A DNA stretch of 64,000 nucleotides from Rhodocyclales bacterium (GTDB lineage Bacteria > Pseudomonadota > Gammaproteobacteria > Burkholderiales > Rhodocyclaceae), in assembly GCA_016235165.1 (NCBI GenBank), contig JACRLX010000037.1:62001-126000 (forward strand). The letters are read 5' to 3'. The notes beneath the pieces are model-generated. The model was given only the letters and a program-made list of their open reading frames with translations, was not told where the DNA came from and made no database searches. Below, in pieces: positions 1 through 8,080 of the stretch. Every line of letters starts with the position of its first letter. Within the stretch, counting starts at the first letter, position 1. The position numbers and the translations under genes are program-made.

Positions 1-1
1 C

Positions 2-904
2 CTCGAAGTCGTGCTGGCCGACGGCAGCGTCTGGAACGGGCTGCGCGGATTGCGCAAGGACAACACCGGCTACGACCTCAAGCACCTGTTCATAGGCGCC
101 GAGGGCACGCTGGGGCTGATCACCGCCGCGACGCTGAAACTGTTTCCGCGCCCCCGCGTGCAGGCCACGGCCTGGGCTGCGGTGCCCGATCCGGCCGCTG
201 CTGTCGCCCTGCTTGGACGCCTGCGCGATGCCGCCGGCGACAACGTGACGGCCTTCGAGATCGTCGGCCGGCCGGCGCTTGGGCTGGTGCTGAAGCACAT
301 TCCAAACGCCCGCGACCCCTTGTCCGGCATGCCGGCCTGGCAGCTGTTGATCGAGCTTTCCGGAATGCGGGCCGAGCTGCCGGTGAACTTGGAGGCGGCG
401 CTCGAAGCCGCCGCCGAGGCCGGCCTGGTCACCGACGCCGTGGTCGCCCGCAGCGAAGCGCAGACCGCTGCGCTGTGGGCCTTGCGCGAGAACGTCTCGG
501 AAGCGCAGAAAATCGAGGGCGTTTCGATCAAGCATGACATCGCGGTCCCGGTGTCGCGCATCGCCGAATTCATTGTCCGCGCCGATGACGCGCTGGCGGC
601 CCGTTTCCCCGGCGTGCGCATCGTCTGCTTCGGCCACATCGGTGACGGCAACCTGCATTACAACCAGTCGAAGGCCGACGCCGAATCCAATGCCGAATTC
701 ATTGCCCGCACCGGGGCGGTGAATCGCGTGGTGCATGACCTGGTGCATGAACTCGGCGGCTCGATTTCCGCCGAGCATGGCCTGGGTCAGTTGAAGCGCG
801 AGGAAGTGCTGCGCTACAAGAGCGCGACGGAAATGGAAATGATGCGCGTGGTCAAGCGCGCGCTCGACCCGCGCGGCCTGATGAACCCCGGAAAACTGCT
901 CTGA
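2..904 (+). CDS. FAD-linked oxidase, C-terminal part (partial gene)
   Basis: This is the 3' portion of a GlcD/D-2-hydroxyacid dehydrogenase-type flavoprotein; the 5' end lies before the window. The visible part holds the end of the FAD-binding PCMH domain (GAEGTLGLITAATLKLFPRP) and the whole FAD-oxidase C-terminal domain, including FGHIGDGNLHYN and the terminal SAEHGLGQLKREEV and DPRGLMNPGKLL motifs typical of the family. Such enzymes oxidise glycolate, D-lactate or D-2-hydroxyglutarate with FAD. The exact substrate cannot be read from this fragment. It is followed after about 30 bp by the tRNA promoter on the same strand. Confidence 0.85.
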   Translation, partial: LEVVLADGSVWNGLRGLRKDNTGYDLKHLFIGAEGTLGLITAATLKLFPRPRVQATAWAAVPDPAAAVALLGRLRDAAGDNVTAFEIVGRPALGLVLKHIPNARDPLSGMPAWQLLIELSGMRAELPVNLEAALEAAAEAGLVTDAVVARSEAQTAALWALRENVSEAQKIEGVSIKHDIAVPVSRIAEFIVRADDALAARFPGVRIVCFGHIGDGNLHYNQSKADAESNAEFIARTGAVNRVVHDLVHELGGSISAEHGLGQLKREEVLRYKSATEMEMMRVVKRALDPRGLMNPGKLL

Positions 905-933
905 GCGGGCTGCCGAAAAACGCCGAAAAGGGC

Positions 934-962
934 TTTACAGCCAGGGTCCGCCTCCCTATAAT
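934..962 (+). promoter_or_regulatory. Sigma70-type promoter of the tRNA operon
   Basis: TTTACA at 934-939 and a perfect TATAAT at 957-962 are separated by 17 bp. A GC-rich discriminator (GCGCGC) follows and the first tRNA base is at 977. This layout is typical of a strong, stringently controlled stable-RNA promoter. Confidence 0.8.
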
Positions 963-976
963 GCGCGCTCTCTTGT

Positions 977-1052
<76 letters not shown>

Positions 1053-1060
1053 AACGATAA

Positions 1061-1136
1061 GTCCCTATCGTCTAGAGGCCTAGGACAATACCCTTTCACG
1101 GTATGAACCGGGGTTCGAATCCCCGTGGGGACGCCA
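1061..1136 (+). tRNA. tRNA-Glu (anticodon TTC); integration target
   Basis: A 76-nt tRNA with acceptor stem GTCCCTA/TGGGGAC, anticodon TTC in CCCTTTCACGG, T-arm GGTTCGAATCC and encoded CCA at 1134-1136. It lies 8 nt after tRNA-Ala, so the two are cotranscribed. Its last 12 nt (1125-1136) recur at 16878-16889, which shows that a mobile element inserted at its 3' end while keeping the tRNA intact. The element's recombinase gene ends inside it on the opposite strand. Confidence 0.97.
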
Positions 1137-2672
1137 CAACACTCCGGTTGCCGATAGCGGCAACCGGTACTGAATAGAGAAGGCCCGGCTTGCCGGGTCG
1201 AGTTCGATCCGTTCAATAAGCGTAGTCAGGATCCGGCGCAGGTCTGCGGCCGGCAGCCTGTGCTCATCGCTGTAGCCCAGCAGGTCGAGAATCTTCTCGC
1301 CGCGCTGCAGCTCGATTCCGTTGGCCTGCAGGATGCAGCGGATGTCCTCGGCGTTGAAAGCCAGTAGGCGCGTTTTCAATGCGCTGCGCTCGACCCACTC
1401 GGCCTTCTCGGTGCGCAACTGCGCCAGCTCGCGCTCCATTTCCTGCATGCGTTTGACCAGGGCGCGCTCGCCGCTCTCGGCGATCATATCCACCAGGTTG
1501 CGGATGTTCTTTTCGCGGCGCTTGATGTCGAGGTCTATCACCTGCGGATCGGCTACGATGGCTTCGGCCAGCTTGCGGGCTTGATTCACCGCCTGCGCGA
1601 GAAAGGCATCGTCCTGGAAGTCAGCGGCGATACGCTTGACGACCTCGCCTTCGATCCACGGCGCGTTGATGCGCTTGCCCTTGGTGCCTGCGCGGTAAGC
1701 GCTGTCGTGCGCGTCGCCGTGCCACTGCACCCCGGCGGGCGTGAACAGCAAACCGGAGAGCACGAAGGCCTCGGGCTTGGAGGCGCGCACCGGCTTGCGC
1801 AGCCGCGCCTCGTGCAGGGCGAGAACTTTCTCGGCCTGCTCCTCGGAAATAAGCGCCGGATGCGTCTCGCGGTTTATCTTCCATTCTTCGCGGGGGCGCC
1901 AGATCATTGTCTGCCTGTCGTCCTCTTTCGATCGGTTGATCTTCCGGCGTTGATTCCAGACTGTGTGGCCGGCGTAGGTGAGGGCGTTGCGCTCGATGGC
2001 GATCAGACTCGCCACGGCCTTGCTACGAAGCCCAGCGCGCGTGGCTGCTTCGGTGCGCCCGATGCCCTCGGCGCGGGCGCCGAGAAACACGCGGACCTTC
2101 TCTGCCGTCTCGGGGTCGAGCACAAGCGTGGACTTCTTCACGGCTTGACCGCCACGTGAGCCGCCTGTTTCGTGCTGCTTCAGCTTGTAGCCGATGGGCG
2201 CCGCACCGCCTGCGCGGAAACCCTTGGCGACGTTCGCTTCAAGCCCCGCGCGGCCCTTCTCGGAACTCAAGCGCGCGTGGAGCCTATCGAAGGCCCGAAC
2301 TACCGACAGCATCGTTTCGCCGAAGGCGCTGGAGCCGTCGACCGGCATCTTTGCATAGAGCACGTCCACGCCGGCCTTCTCGGCCTCGCGCGTGACATAG
2401 AGGGCTATCAAAGGGTCGCGGGCAATGCGTGAGGTATCCACGGCCAGCAGCGTGGTCCAGCCGCGCGACTCGTCTTTGAGGGCGTCGAGTAACTGCCGCA
2501 AACCCGGCCGGCTGGTTTCGTCCAGGCTGCCTGATATTTCCATATCAGAGAACCGCGCGACGATCTGCAGGCCGCGCGATGCGGCGAACTCGGCCAACTC
2601 CTTCTCCTGGACGTCGACGCCCAGTTCGGCTTTGTCCTTGCTACTGCGGCTGTAGGTGGCGGCTTGTTTCAT
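1080..2672 (-). CDS. Large serine recombinase (integrase)
   Basis: A 530-aa site-specific recombinase that presumably integrates and excises the element. The resolvase domain (about residues 1-140) has the nucleophile motif YSRSS (Ser11 by the Y-x-R-x-S pattern) and the catalytic arginines in DTSRIARDP. A recombinase domain follows (GFRAGGAAPIGYKL to about residue 290), then a zinc-ribbon-like region without an obvious cysteine set and a coiled coil (about 385-440). The last 18 codons are read from the tRNA-Glu gene, so the C-terminus depends on the integration state (see findings). It is divergent from the AlpA gene. Confidence 0.9.
   Translation of the reverse strand: MKQAATYSRSSKDKAELGVDVQEKELAEFAASRGLQIVARFSDMEISGSLDETSRPGLRQLLDALKDESRGWTTLLAVDTSRIARDPLIALYVTREAEKAGVDVLYAKMPVDGSSAFGETMLSVVRAFDRLHARLSSEKGRAGLEANVAKGFRAGGAAPIGYKLKQHETGGSRGGQAVKKSTLVLDPETAEKVRVFLGARAEGIGRTEAATRAGLRSKAVASLIAIERNALTYAGHTVWNQRRKINRSKEDDRQTMIWRPREEWKINRETHPALISEEQAEKVLALHEARLRKPVRASKPEAFVLSGLLFTPAGVQWHGDAHDSAYRAGTKGKRINAPWIEGEVVKRIAADFQDDAFLAQAVNQARKLAEAIVADPQVIDLDIKRREKNIRNLVDMIAESGERALVKRMQEMERELAQLRTEKAEWVERSALKTRLLAFNAEDIRCILQANGIELQRGEKILDLLGYSDEHRLPAADLRRILTTLIERIELDPASRAFSIQYRLPLSATGVLWRPHGDSNPGSYRERVLS
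1125..1136. repeat. attL core (12-bp direct repeat)
   Basis: GTGGGGACGCCA, the last 12 nt of tRNA-Glu, is identical to 16878-16889. The flanking bases differ on both sides (C/T before, C/G after), so 12 bp is the full perfect repeat. Short cores are usual for serine recombinases. Confidence 0.85.
1144..1167. terminator. Perfect hairpin just downstream of tRNA-Glu
   Basis: CCGGTTGCCG and CGGCAACCGG form a 10-bp stem with an ATAG loop, starting 8 nt after the tRNA CCA end and brought in by the element. There is no T-run, so intrinsic termination is uncertain. It may stabilise the tRNA 3' trailer or act on the antisense recombinase transcript, whose coding region it lies in. Confidence 0.45.
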
Positions 2673-2783
2673 GGTTCTGATTCCGGAGTAATATCGTAAC
2701 GATACTACAAAAAGCGGGGCGGTGCACGTACCTCCGCAGACGTGATTAAACCTAACAAGGTCTTACTACACGGAGCCACAACC
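2673..2783. promoter_or_regulatory. Divergent control region between recombinase and AlpA genes
   Basis: This 111-bp gap separates two divergent starts. It holds the palindrome TATCGT-A-ACGATA (2692-2704) directly upstream of the recombinase start, a plausible operator for the AlpA-type protein or for another regulator. The assignment is inference from position and symmetry. Confidence 0.45.
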
Positions 2784-2966
2784 ATGGAAGCCCTACTTAG
2801 ATTGCCCCAAGTCGAAGCAATCACTGGCCGCAAGAAGCCCACGATTTATAGCGACATGAAGAACGGGAAGTTCCCGAAGCCAGTCAAGATAGGCGCCCGC
2901 GCTGTCGCTTGGCTACCGGCCGAAATTCAACGCTGGATTGATGAACGCCCAAGGGGTGCAGCATGA
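2784..2966 (+). CDS. AlpA-family regulator / excisionase-like
   Basis: A 60-aa winged-helix protein: LLRLPQVEAITGRKKPTIYSDMK followed by FPKPVKIGARAVAWLPAEI is the classic AlpA pattern (phage CP4-57 regulator, Pfam Phage_AlpA). Family members activate integrase or excision genes or act as recombination directionality factors. I chose ATG 2784 because GGAG lies 9 nt upstream; an upstream in-frame start would add 14 non-conserved residues. Its stop overlaps the next start in an ATGA. Confidence 0.88.
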   Translation: MEALLRLPQVEAITGRKKPTIYSDMKNGKFPKPVKIGARAVAWLPAEIQRWIDERPRGAA

Positions 2967-3271
2967 GCCCCGACGAGCGCCGCGCGGAGCTGGCACTGCA
3001 TACACACCTGTACCTCGACGAGCTGGCGTTCGTGCTCGGCATTTCGGAGGACGACGTACCACGGCTTGAGGCGATCGGCGCGCTGCCGCCCTCTGGGCCC
3101 GACTTTCTACTCGGGAGCGCCCGGCGTCGCTGGCCGCGCGAAGAAGCGCTCAAGCGCTATGCCGCGCACCTGTTCCAGCCTGAGCAACAGCGAATCAACA
3201 ACGCAATTGCGCGCGACGTGGCGCACGCTGCGATCGAGAAGGCGAAGGGGGCGACCGATGGGAGCACATGA
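2963..3271 (+). CDS. Hypothetical protein, HTH-like N-terminus
   Basis: A 102-aa protein with no family I recognise. Residues 15-50 (LYLDELAFVLGISEDDVPRLEAIGALPP) resemble a helix-turn-helix of the Xre/MerR kind, and the C-terminal half is helical and charged. It starts inside the AlpA stop (ATGA) and ends 14 nt into the primase gene, so it is translationally embedded in the replication operon and probably has a role in replication control. Confidence 0.6.
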   Translation: MSPDERRAELALHTHLYLDELAFVLGISEDDVPRLEAIGALPPSGPDFLLGSARRRWPREEALKRYAAHLFQPEQQRINNAIARDVAHAAIEKAKGATDGST

Positions 3272-5321
3272 AATCACGAAGCCCCCGACGGGCAAGGAGG
3301 GGGGCCACGGCCTAGGATCGACGCGAATGACGACCAACGGCGGCACCAGTGTAGTCGCGCAGGGTGCGGCTACGTGCACCGTTCCGGTACTCCCCCAACG
3401 CGCCCCCGATGCGCTGGAAGCTCTGGCCGGCTGGCTGGTGTGGCGTTTCATGACTGACCCCCAAGACCCCACCAAGAAGCCGCGCAAGGTGCCGTTCTAC
3501 GCGCGCAGCGGGAACAAGCGCAGCGGTACGCAGGGAAGCCCCCCGGATCGCGAGCAGCTCGTGACCTTCGCCGAGGCGATAGCAGTGGCCCAGCGCGGCA
3601 ATTTTGATGGCGTAGGGCTGGCCCTACTGCCCGAGTGGGGCATCGTTGCGCTCGACTTTGACGATTGCGTAGACGCGGGCCATGTGCTCGACGAGGTAAA
3701 CGCCCTAGTTGCCGACACCTACGCCGAGACATCGCCATCCGGGCGCGGCGTGCGGGCCTTCATGCGTGGATCGCTGGGCAACAACAAGTCACGCGCAACC
3801 GCAGAGCGCTACGGCTTCGAGACATTCAGCAGCAAAGGCTTTGTCACTTTCACCGGCCAGGTGCTCGACACGTGCGAACTACTGGGCAACGAGAACACCC
3901 TTGCCGCCATTTCACCCGACGTGCTCGACCTGTATGAACAGCGCTTCGGCCTGCCGAAAGAACCGGCAGCGGTATCGAGTGACGCCGGCCAGGGGTTCAG
4001 CCTTCAACGCCTACGCGATTTGCTCCAGTTCATCACCCCTGACAAATACAAAGGCTATGACGACTGGCTGCACGTCGGCATGGCGCTGCACTACGAAGCC
4101 GGGGGCAGCGAGGCCGGGCTCGATCTGTGGGACGACTGGAGCCAAACCGTGCCCGGTTACGTCGACCGTGATGACCTGGCGAAGCGCTGGCGGGATTTCG
4201 GCAAAGACGGCGGGCGCAAGATTACCGGCGCGACACTTGAAAAGCTGGCCGGTACCGACGCTGCCGCGCTCGACTTCGAGGACTGCTCTAGCCCCGCAGC
4301 AACTACGCGCAGGAAATTCGAGATCCTCCAGGCGGCCGACTTCGTTGCCGGCAAGCCCCCGGCGTGGATCGTGCGCGGCGTGCTACCCGAGGCCGAGCTG
4401 GCCGTTATTTACGGTGAGTCCGGCAGCGGTAAATCGTTCTTTGCCTTCGACCTGGTGGCCGCCGTGGCGCGCGGCGTCGAGTGGTGCGGGCGCAAGGTAC
4501 GCCAGGGGCGCGTCGTGTATGTCGCTGCCGAGGGCGCAGGGGGATTTCGCAAACGCTTGGCGGCGTACGCCTTGTACCACTGCATCGAGCTGGGCGCACT
4601 TCAGCTCGGCATCGTCGCTGCGGCGCCGAATCTCCTGACCGACGACGACAAGGCCCTGGCCGATTCCATCATCGCCACGGGGGGTGCGTCGATCATCGTA
4701 ATAGACACCCTGGCGCAGGCCACACCAGGGGCCAACGAGAACGCGGGCGAGGATATGGGCAAGGTGCTGGCGCGTTGCAAGCGCCTGCACAGTGCGACAG
4801 GCGCTTTGATCCTGTTGATCCACCACTCGGGCAAGGATGCGACCAGGGGGGCGCGCGGTTGGTCGGGGATCCGAGCTGCTGTCGACGCTGAAGTCGAGAT
4901 AACCCGGCTCGCCGACGCTCGCAGCGCAAGGATCAGCAAACAGAAAGACGGTGACGATGGTGAGGCATTCAGCTTCCGGCTATTGTCCGTGCCTTTGGGC
5001 GATGACGAGGAAGGCGCGCCGGTTTCGTCCTGCGTTGTCGAGCACCAAGGCGAGCCACCGCCGATCTCGCGCGAGCCGGGGGGCAAGGTGCAGCGCATGG
5101 TTTATCGCTGCGTTCTTGATCTACTAGCCCTTGGTGACGACACCGTGTCGATAAAGGCCGTGATAGATGCGGCGGCGGGCAAGCTGGTGTTCGATCCTGG
5201 TAAGCGCGACAAGCGACGAGAGCATGCGCTGCGCTCAATCAACGCCCTTGTTGACGGCGGCTTCTTGGTTTCGGAGAACGGAAGCCTTGCGCTGCCGACC
5301 TTCAAGGGGGCAAGCGCATGA
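3258..5321 (+). CDS. Primase-helicase (prim-pol N-terminus, PriCT_2, RepA-like ATPase)
   Basis: A 687-aa replication protein. The N-terminal third resembles the primase-polymerase domain of phage and plasmid bifunctional primases, with an acidic DFDD motif at residues 133-136. A PriCT_2-like linker follows at about 250-333 (LRDLLQFITP to TGATLEKLA). The C-terminal half is a RecA-fold ATPase with Walker A GESGSGKS at 386-393 and Walker B IIVIDTLAQ, as in RSF1010 RepA-type hexameric helicases. The start at 3258 has an AAGGGGG Shine-Dalgarno sequence; ATG 3327 is the alternative. It likely acts on the iterons found just downstream. Confidence 0.82.
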   Translation: MGAHEITKPPTGKEGGHGLGSTRMTTNGGTSVVAQGAATCTVPVLPQRAPDALEALAGWLVWRFMTDPQDPTKKPRKVPFYARSGNKRSGTQGSPPDREQLVTFAEAIAVAQRGNFDGVGLALLPEWGIVALDFDDCVDAGHVLDEVNALVADTYAETSPSGRGVRAFMRGSLGNNKSRATAERYGFETFSSKGFVTFTGQVLDTCELLGNENTLAAISPDVLDLYEQRFGLPKEPAAVSSDAGQGFSLQRLRDLLQFITPDKYKGYDDWLHVGMALHYEAGGSEAGLDLWDDWSQTVPGYVDRDDLAKRWRDFGKDGGRKITGATLEKLAGTDAAALDFEDCSSPAATTRRKFEILQAADFVAGKPPAWIVRGVLPEAELAVIYGESGSGKSFFAFDLVAAVARGVEWCGRKVRQGRVVYVAAEGAGGFRKRLAAYALYHCIELGALQLGIVAAAPNLLTDDDKALADSIIATGGASIIVIDTLAQATPGANENAGEDMGKVLARCKRLHSATGALILLIHHSGKDATRGARGWSGIRAAVDAEVEITRLADARSARISKQKDGDDGEAFSFRLLSVPLGDDEEGAPVSSCVVEHQGEPPPISREPGGKVQRMVYRCVLDLLALGDDTVSIKAVIDAAAGKLVFDPGKRDKRREHALRSINALVDGGFLVSENGSLALPTFKGASA

Positions 5322-5542
5322 ATAACAAACGCGCAAATATTTACGGCCCCATGCCTCAAACACGCCCCAAACGCTATTTGGGGCAATGGGGCACCTTCCG
5401 TAATATGCCCCAAATGCCCCAAGGGTGTAGACACTTGGGGCATTGGGGCAGGGGGTGCGGGATCGATTCGGGGCTAAGTCGTAATAAATTGCTTGTTGCT
5501 CACTCGCCGGCCCTGATCCGCAGAAAATCACGTATAGGGTGA
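5318..5542 (+). CDS. Small ORF spanning the iteron cluster
   Basis: A possible 74-aa protein, not recognised. It begins in the primase stop codon (ATGA) and ends in a GTGA overlap with the next frame, so the start/stop chain continues through it. Its first 50 residues are written by the GGGGCA/TGCCCC iterons, which gives a repetitive MPQMPQ and LGQWG/LGHWG composition. It may be a real coupled gene with an origin embedded in it, or an open frame kept only by the repeats. Confidence 0.4.
   Translation: MNNKRANIYGPMPQTRPKRYLGQWGTFRNMPQMPQGCRHLGHWGRGCGIDSGLSRNKLLVAHSPALIRRKSRIG
5351..5450. repeat. Iteron cluster, candidate replication origin
   Basis: At least seven copies of TTGGGGCA or its complement lie in 100 bp: 5363-5370 (one mismatch), 5378-5385, 5386-5393 (one mismatch), 5406-5413, 5415-5422, 5435-5442 and 5443-5450, plus a degenerate copy near 5353. 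The last four form two inverted pairs around GGTGTAGACA. Direct and inverted iterons immediately downstream of a primase-helicase gene are the usual arrangement of a satellite or plasmid origin. Confidence 0.65.
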
Positions 5543-5715
5543 AACCACGACCGCACCGATTTGCCCGGCGCACCCTGGCGGCGTTGATCGAGCGCCTGCC
5601 GCTGCTGAAAGCGCTTGCGCCGATGTCTCGGACCTGCTTTGATTTTCAACGCACAACGGGCCGTCAGTCCGTTGTGATTCCGCGCCCGGCTTTGCCCTGC
5701 GGGCTGCGTGCGTAA
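5539..5715 (+). CDS. Possible small basic protein (GTG start)
   Basis: A 58-codon frame starting with GTG in a GTGA overlap with the preceding ORF and ending in TAAGGAG, so its stop overlaps the Shine-Dalgarno sequence of the next gene. The product is basic and arginine-rich at the N-terminus (KPRPHRFARRTLAALIERL) and has no recognised domain. Support is only the coupling pattern. Confidence 0.35.
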   Translation: MKPRPHRFARRTLAALIERLPLLKALAPMSRTCFDFQRTTGRQSVVIPRPALPCGLRA

Positions 5716-5727
5716 GGAGCTGCGTAA

Positions 5728-6237
5728 ATGACCACCGAGGAATTGCAGATTGTGCGAGCGCTGCGCGCCCTGGTCGAGGCCATCCAGCGCCACGACCCAC
5801 ATTCGGCTTCTGGCAAGGTGCTGACAACAACAATGCCCGGCAACTTGGACGACGCGGCGCTGGCATGGCTGGTCGGGCGGGAGCGCGCGGCGATACGCCC
5901 CGCTCAAGATCATGAGTTCTCGCTCCTGGGTCAGAGCTGTTCCGTTGACGGCGTGGCGATCCCGCCAGCGGGTAAGGGCTTGCCCCTGGCCTGGTTGATT
6001 CTCAGCGCGCATCAGTATCAGCTCGGGACCGTGCGCGCTGAGTGGGTCTTTCCATCGAATTCATCGCGTTGCGCGAAACAGGCATTGTCTCGCGCGGCCA
6101 CCGCCGTCGAGCCCTACTGCGACTCACTGGCGAACGCTATTCGCCGCATCGGTACGCGGCGCGGCGAACTGATCTACCTGTCACGGGCAGCTATCGGCAT
6201 TCGGTGCACCTTGCCTGTTGGCGTTACTTCGGCGTGA
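5728..6237 (+). CDS. Hypothetical protein of the element
   Basis: A 169-aa product with a good Shine-Dalgarno sequence (AAGGAG, 8 nt before ATG). The N-terminal 35 residues are helical (EELQIVRALRALVEAIQ). The rest, with FLL-like hydrophobic patches and an arginine-rich C-terminus, matches no family I know. It is the last gene of the replication block before a 64-bp gap and the structural block. Confidence 0.55.
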   Translation: MTTEELQIVRALRALVEAIQRHDPHSASGKVLTTTMPGNLDDAALAWLVGRERAAIRPAQDHEFSLLGQSCSVDGVAIPPAGKGLPLAWLILSAHQYQLGTVRAEWVFPSNSSRCAKQALSRAATAVEPYCDSLANAIRRIGTRRGELIYLSRAAIGIRCTLPVGVTSA

Positions 6238-6301
6238 CTTTTCACCATCAATCGCAGGGAACAGGAATCATGGGGGCGTCTATCAACAGGAGCCGCTTAC
6301 C

Positions 6302-6946
6302 ATGCAGTCACTCGATTACCGAATTGCCCAAGTTGAGCACGAGATTCGCACCCTTAGCGGCGAGCTTGCCACCGCTTGCGCGCAGACCGACGACCCCAGC
6401 GACCCCAAGCTGATCGAACTTGATCGGCGACTCGATGAGACGAAAGCGACGCTGCGTCGCCTGCGGTCCATCCAGGAACATCAGATCGTCGGCAGCACTG
6501 CAAAGCAGCGTGAGACGGATAAGCAGGAGCGCGCCGAGGCTTTCCAACGGGCCAGCGAGTTTGCAGCGGCACGGGTGGCGATCGGCAAGAAATTGGACGC
6601 ACAACTTGCCGGCATTGGCAAGTTGTTGGCGGAGTGGGAAGCGGTCGGCGTGGAATGCCGAAAGGCAGCCGGCGCTGTCCATCGCCCCACGGCGGATAAC
6701 TTCGACTACTTCATGCTGGATGTCGCTACGGGGCGCTCTGGATCCTTGGTGGTGGCGTTCGACATGGCGCTGCGTTGCGCAGGGATCGGCCTGGTAGGAA
6801 TTCCGTTCAACGGTACCGCGCCTCCTTCAAAGGTTTCAACCACGAACATGGCCGACGCGGCAGCTCTCGCGCATACCCGGCTTCAAGCGCTCATGGATGG
6901 CCATCTAAGGACGTGGGGCGACGTTCAGGAAGGGAGCGCACAATGA
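6302..6946 (+). CDS. Hypothetical coiled-coil protein
   Basis: A 214-aa protein that starts with a long heptad-rich helix (MQSLDYRIAQVEHEIRTLSG to about residue 110) and ends in a compact domain with alternating hydrophobics (GSLVVAFDMALRCAGIGLVG). ATG 6302 is preferred over an upstream in-frame start because CAGGAG lies 8-10 nt before it. The stop overlaps the cement-protein start (ATGA). Its position at the head of the capsid-related genes suggests a morphogenesis role, but no homology is visible to me. Confidence 0.55.
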   Translation: MQSLDYRIAQVEHEIRTLSGELATACAQTDDPSDPKLIELDRRLDETKATLRRLRSIQEHQIVGSTAKQRETDKQERAEAFQRASEFAAARVAIGKKLDAQLAGIGKLLAEWEAVGVECRKAAGAVHRPTADNFDYFMLDVATGRSGSLVVAFDMALRCAGIGLVGIPFNGTAPPSKVSTTNMADAAALAHTRLQALMDGHLRTWGDVQEGSAQ

Positions 6947-7335
6947 TTTTCGATTCCGCTTTGGTATTCAGTGACCGACAAGTAGTCGTCGCGGACACTC
7001 ATTCTGACACCGTCGAGATTGCCCGACTAGCGCCGGGCCACACTCTCGACATGCACCTGCGGGTATTTGCCCTCAATGAGACAGGCAGCAGCCCGACGCT
7101 TGAGGTTGTTCTCGAAACGTCTACCGACAACGTGACGTTCACGCCCGTACGCAAATTCAGCAAGCCGGTCGGCGCGCCAAAGACTTTTGGCTGCGGCCTG
7201 GATGGGGTCGCGTTGAACCGATACCTGCGCCTCGCCTACAACGTCGGCGGATCGTCGCCAGGCTTCACCTTGTTTGCAGGGCTGGTCATGGGCTTCGACC
7301 AGTGGCAGGCATATCCGGCAGCGGGGATCGAGTGA
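6943..7335 (+). CDS. Bbp16-like capsid cement/decoration protein
   Basis: A 130-aa beta-rich protein. The start MIFDSALVFSDRQVV, the central LEVVLETSTDNVTFTPV and the end LNRYLRLAYNVGG...FTLFAGLV match the pattern I know from the cement protein Bbp16 of Bordetella podovirus BPP-1, which decorates and stabilises the capsid. The match is from recalled family features, not an alignment. In BPP-1-like phages this gene sits beside the major capsid gene. Here no capsid gene is adjacent, which is the key oddity of the element. Confidence 0.7.
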   Translation: MIFDSALVFSDRQVVVADTHSDTVEIARLAPGHTLDMHLRVFALNETGSSPTLEVVLETSTDNVTFTPVRKFSKPVGAPKTFGCGLDGVALNRYLRLAYNVGGSSPGFTLFAGLVMGFDQWQAYPAAGIE

Positions 7336-7337
7336 AC

Positions 7338-7934
7338 ATGGATGCCGCGCCCCCCGATCCTGTTGCCGCGAACGAGGACCCCCAGGCATCGCCGCCCGAG
7401 GCGCAAGCTAACACCCAGCCGCGAACCCTGGAGCAACTTGCCGAAGCGCTGTACGCGAAGCTTCCGGAGCCCGAACGACTACCCGTACCCGAGAGCATCG
7501 CCAAGTTACGTGCGGATGAGCCGGGCCGTACCTTGTACGCCGCAAGCTACCCGAGCCGGGATGCCGTCGGGGCAATCGCCGAGTATTACGCCGACCTGCC
7601 CGAGCTGCAGCGCCAGTCTGGATCTCGCGAGGTTGCAGAAATGGCGCTTGATATTGGGCTGAGTGATGGCGACGTGCGCCAGTGGGTTGGCTTCGCCAAC
7701 GCCCTGCGTGCCAATCCGCTACCGGCCGACCAGGCGCAAGCCACGGCCGCTAAACGCCTGGTGGAAGTATTCGGAAAGGATGCAGCACAGGCCCTCGCCG
7801 ATGCTCGCGCCCTGGTGGCGCGTGATCCGCGAGTCGGGCCGATGCTTGAACGGTCGGGCCTCGGCAACCATCCAGACGTGATCGTCCATTTTGCGCAGCA
7901 GGCGAGGCGCGAGCGAGTAAGGGGCAGGCTATGA
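7338..7934 (+). CDS. Possible scaffolding-like morphogenesis protein
   Basis: A 198-aa acidic protein with a proline/alanine-rich disordered N-terminus (residues 1-35) and helical remainder. The C-terminus (VGPMLERSGLGNHPDVIVHFAQQARR) resembles the end of podovirus scaffold-type proteins that carry a GLGNHP/GLGDDP motif before the last helix. It begins 3 bp after the cement gene and ends in an ATGA overlap. Scaffold is inference; a general head-assembly accessory protein is equally possible. Confidence 0.45.
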   Translation: MDAAPPDPVAANEDPQASPPEAQANTQPRTLEQLAEALYAKLPEPERLPVPESIAKLRADEPGRTLYAASYPSRDAVGAIAEYYADLPELQRQSGSREVAEMALDIGLSDGDVRQWVGFANALRANPLPADQAQATAAKRLVEVFGKDAAQALADARALVARDPRVGPMLERSGLGNHPDVIVHFAQQARRERVRGRL

Positions 7935-8080
7935 ACGATGAAGAACTGGTCGAGCAATTCGTGGGCAATCATCCGAGGCTCGATTATTCCGCGCTCAACC
8001 GGGGCGCTACCTTCTATCTGTGCCACGACACCTGGTTTTACATGGTGCTGACCTGGGCAAGGCACGACGCAGAGCAATGA
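7931..8080 (+). CDS. Small 49-aa protein
   Basis: A short gene coupled at both ends by ATGA overlaps (7931-7934 and 8077-8080). The product MNDEELVEQFVGNHPRLDY... has an acidic helix, then an aromatic segment (FYLCHDTWFYMVLTW). No family recognised. The double coupling is the main reason to call it real. Confidence 0.5.
   Translation: MNDEELVEQFVGNHPRLDYSALNRGATFYLCHDTWFYMVLTWARHDAEQ

Noticed and set aside
7338-7934. Major capsid protein identity for the 198-aa product
   Set aside because: It is too short, acidic, and has a disordered N-terminus and scaffold-like C-terminus.
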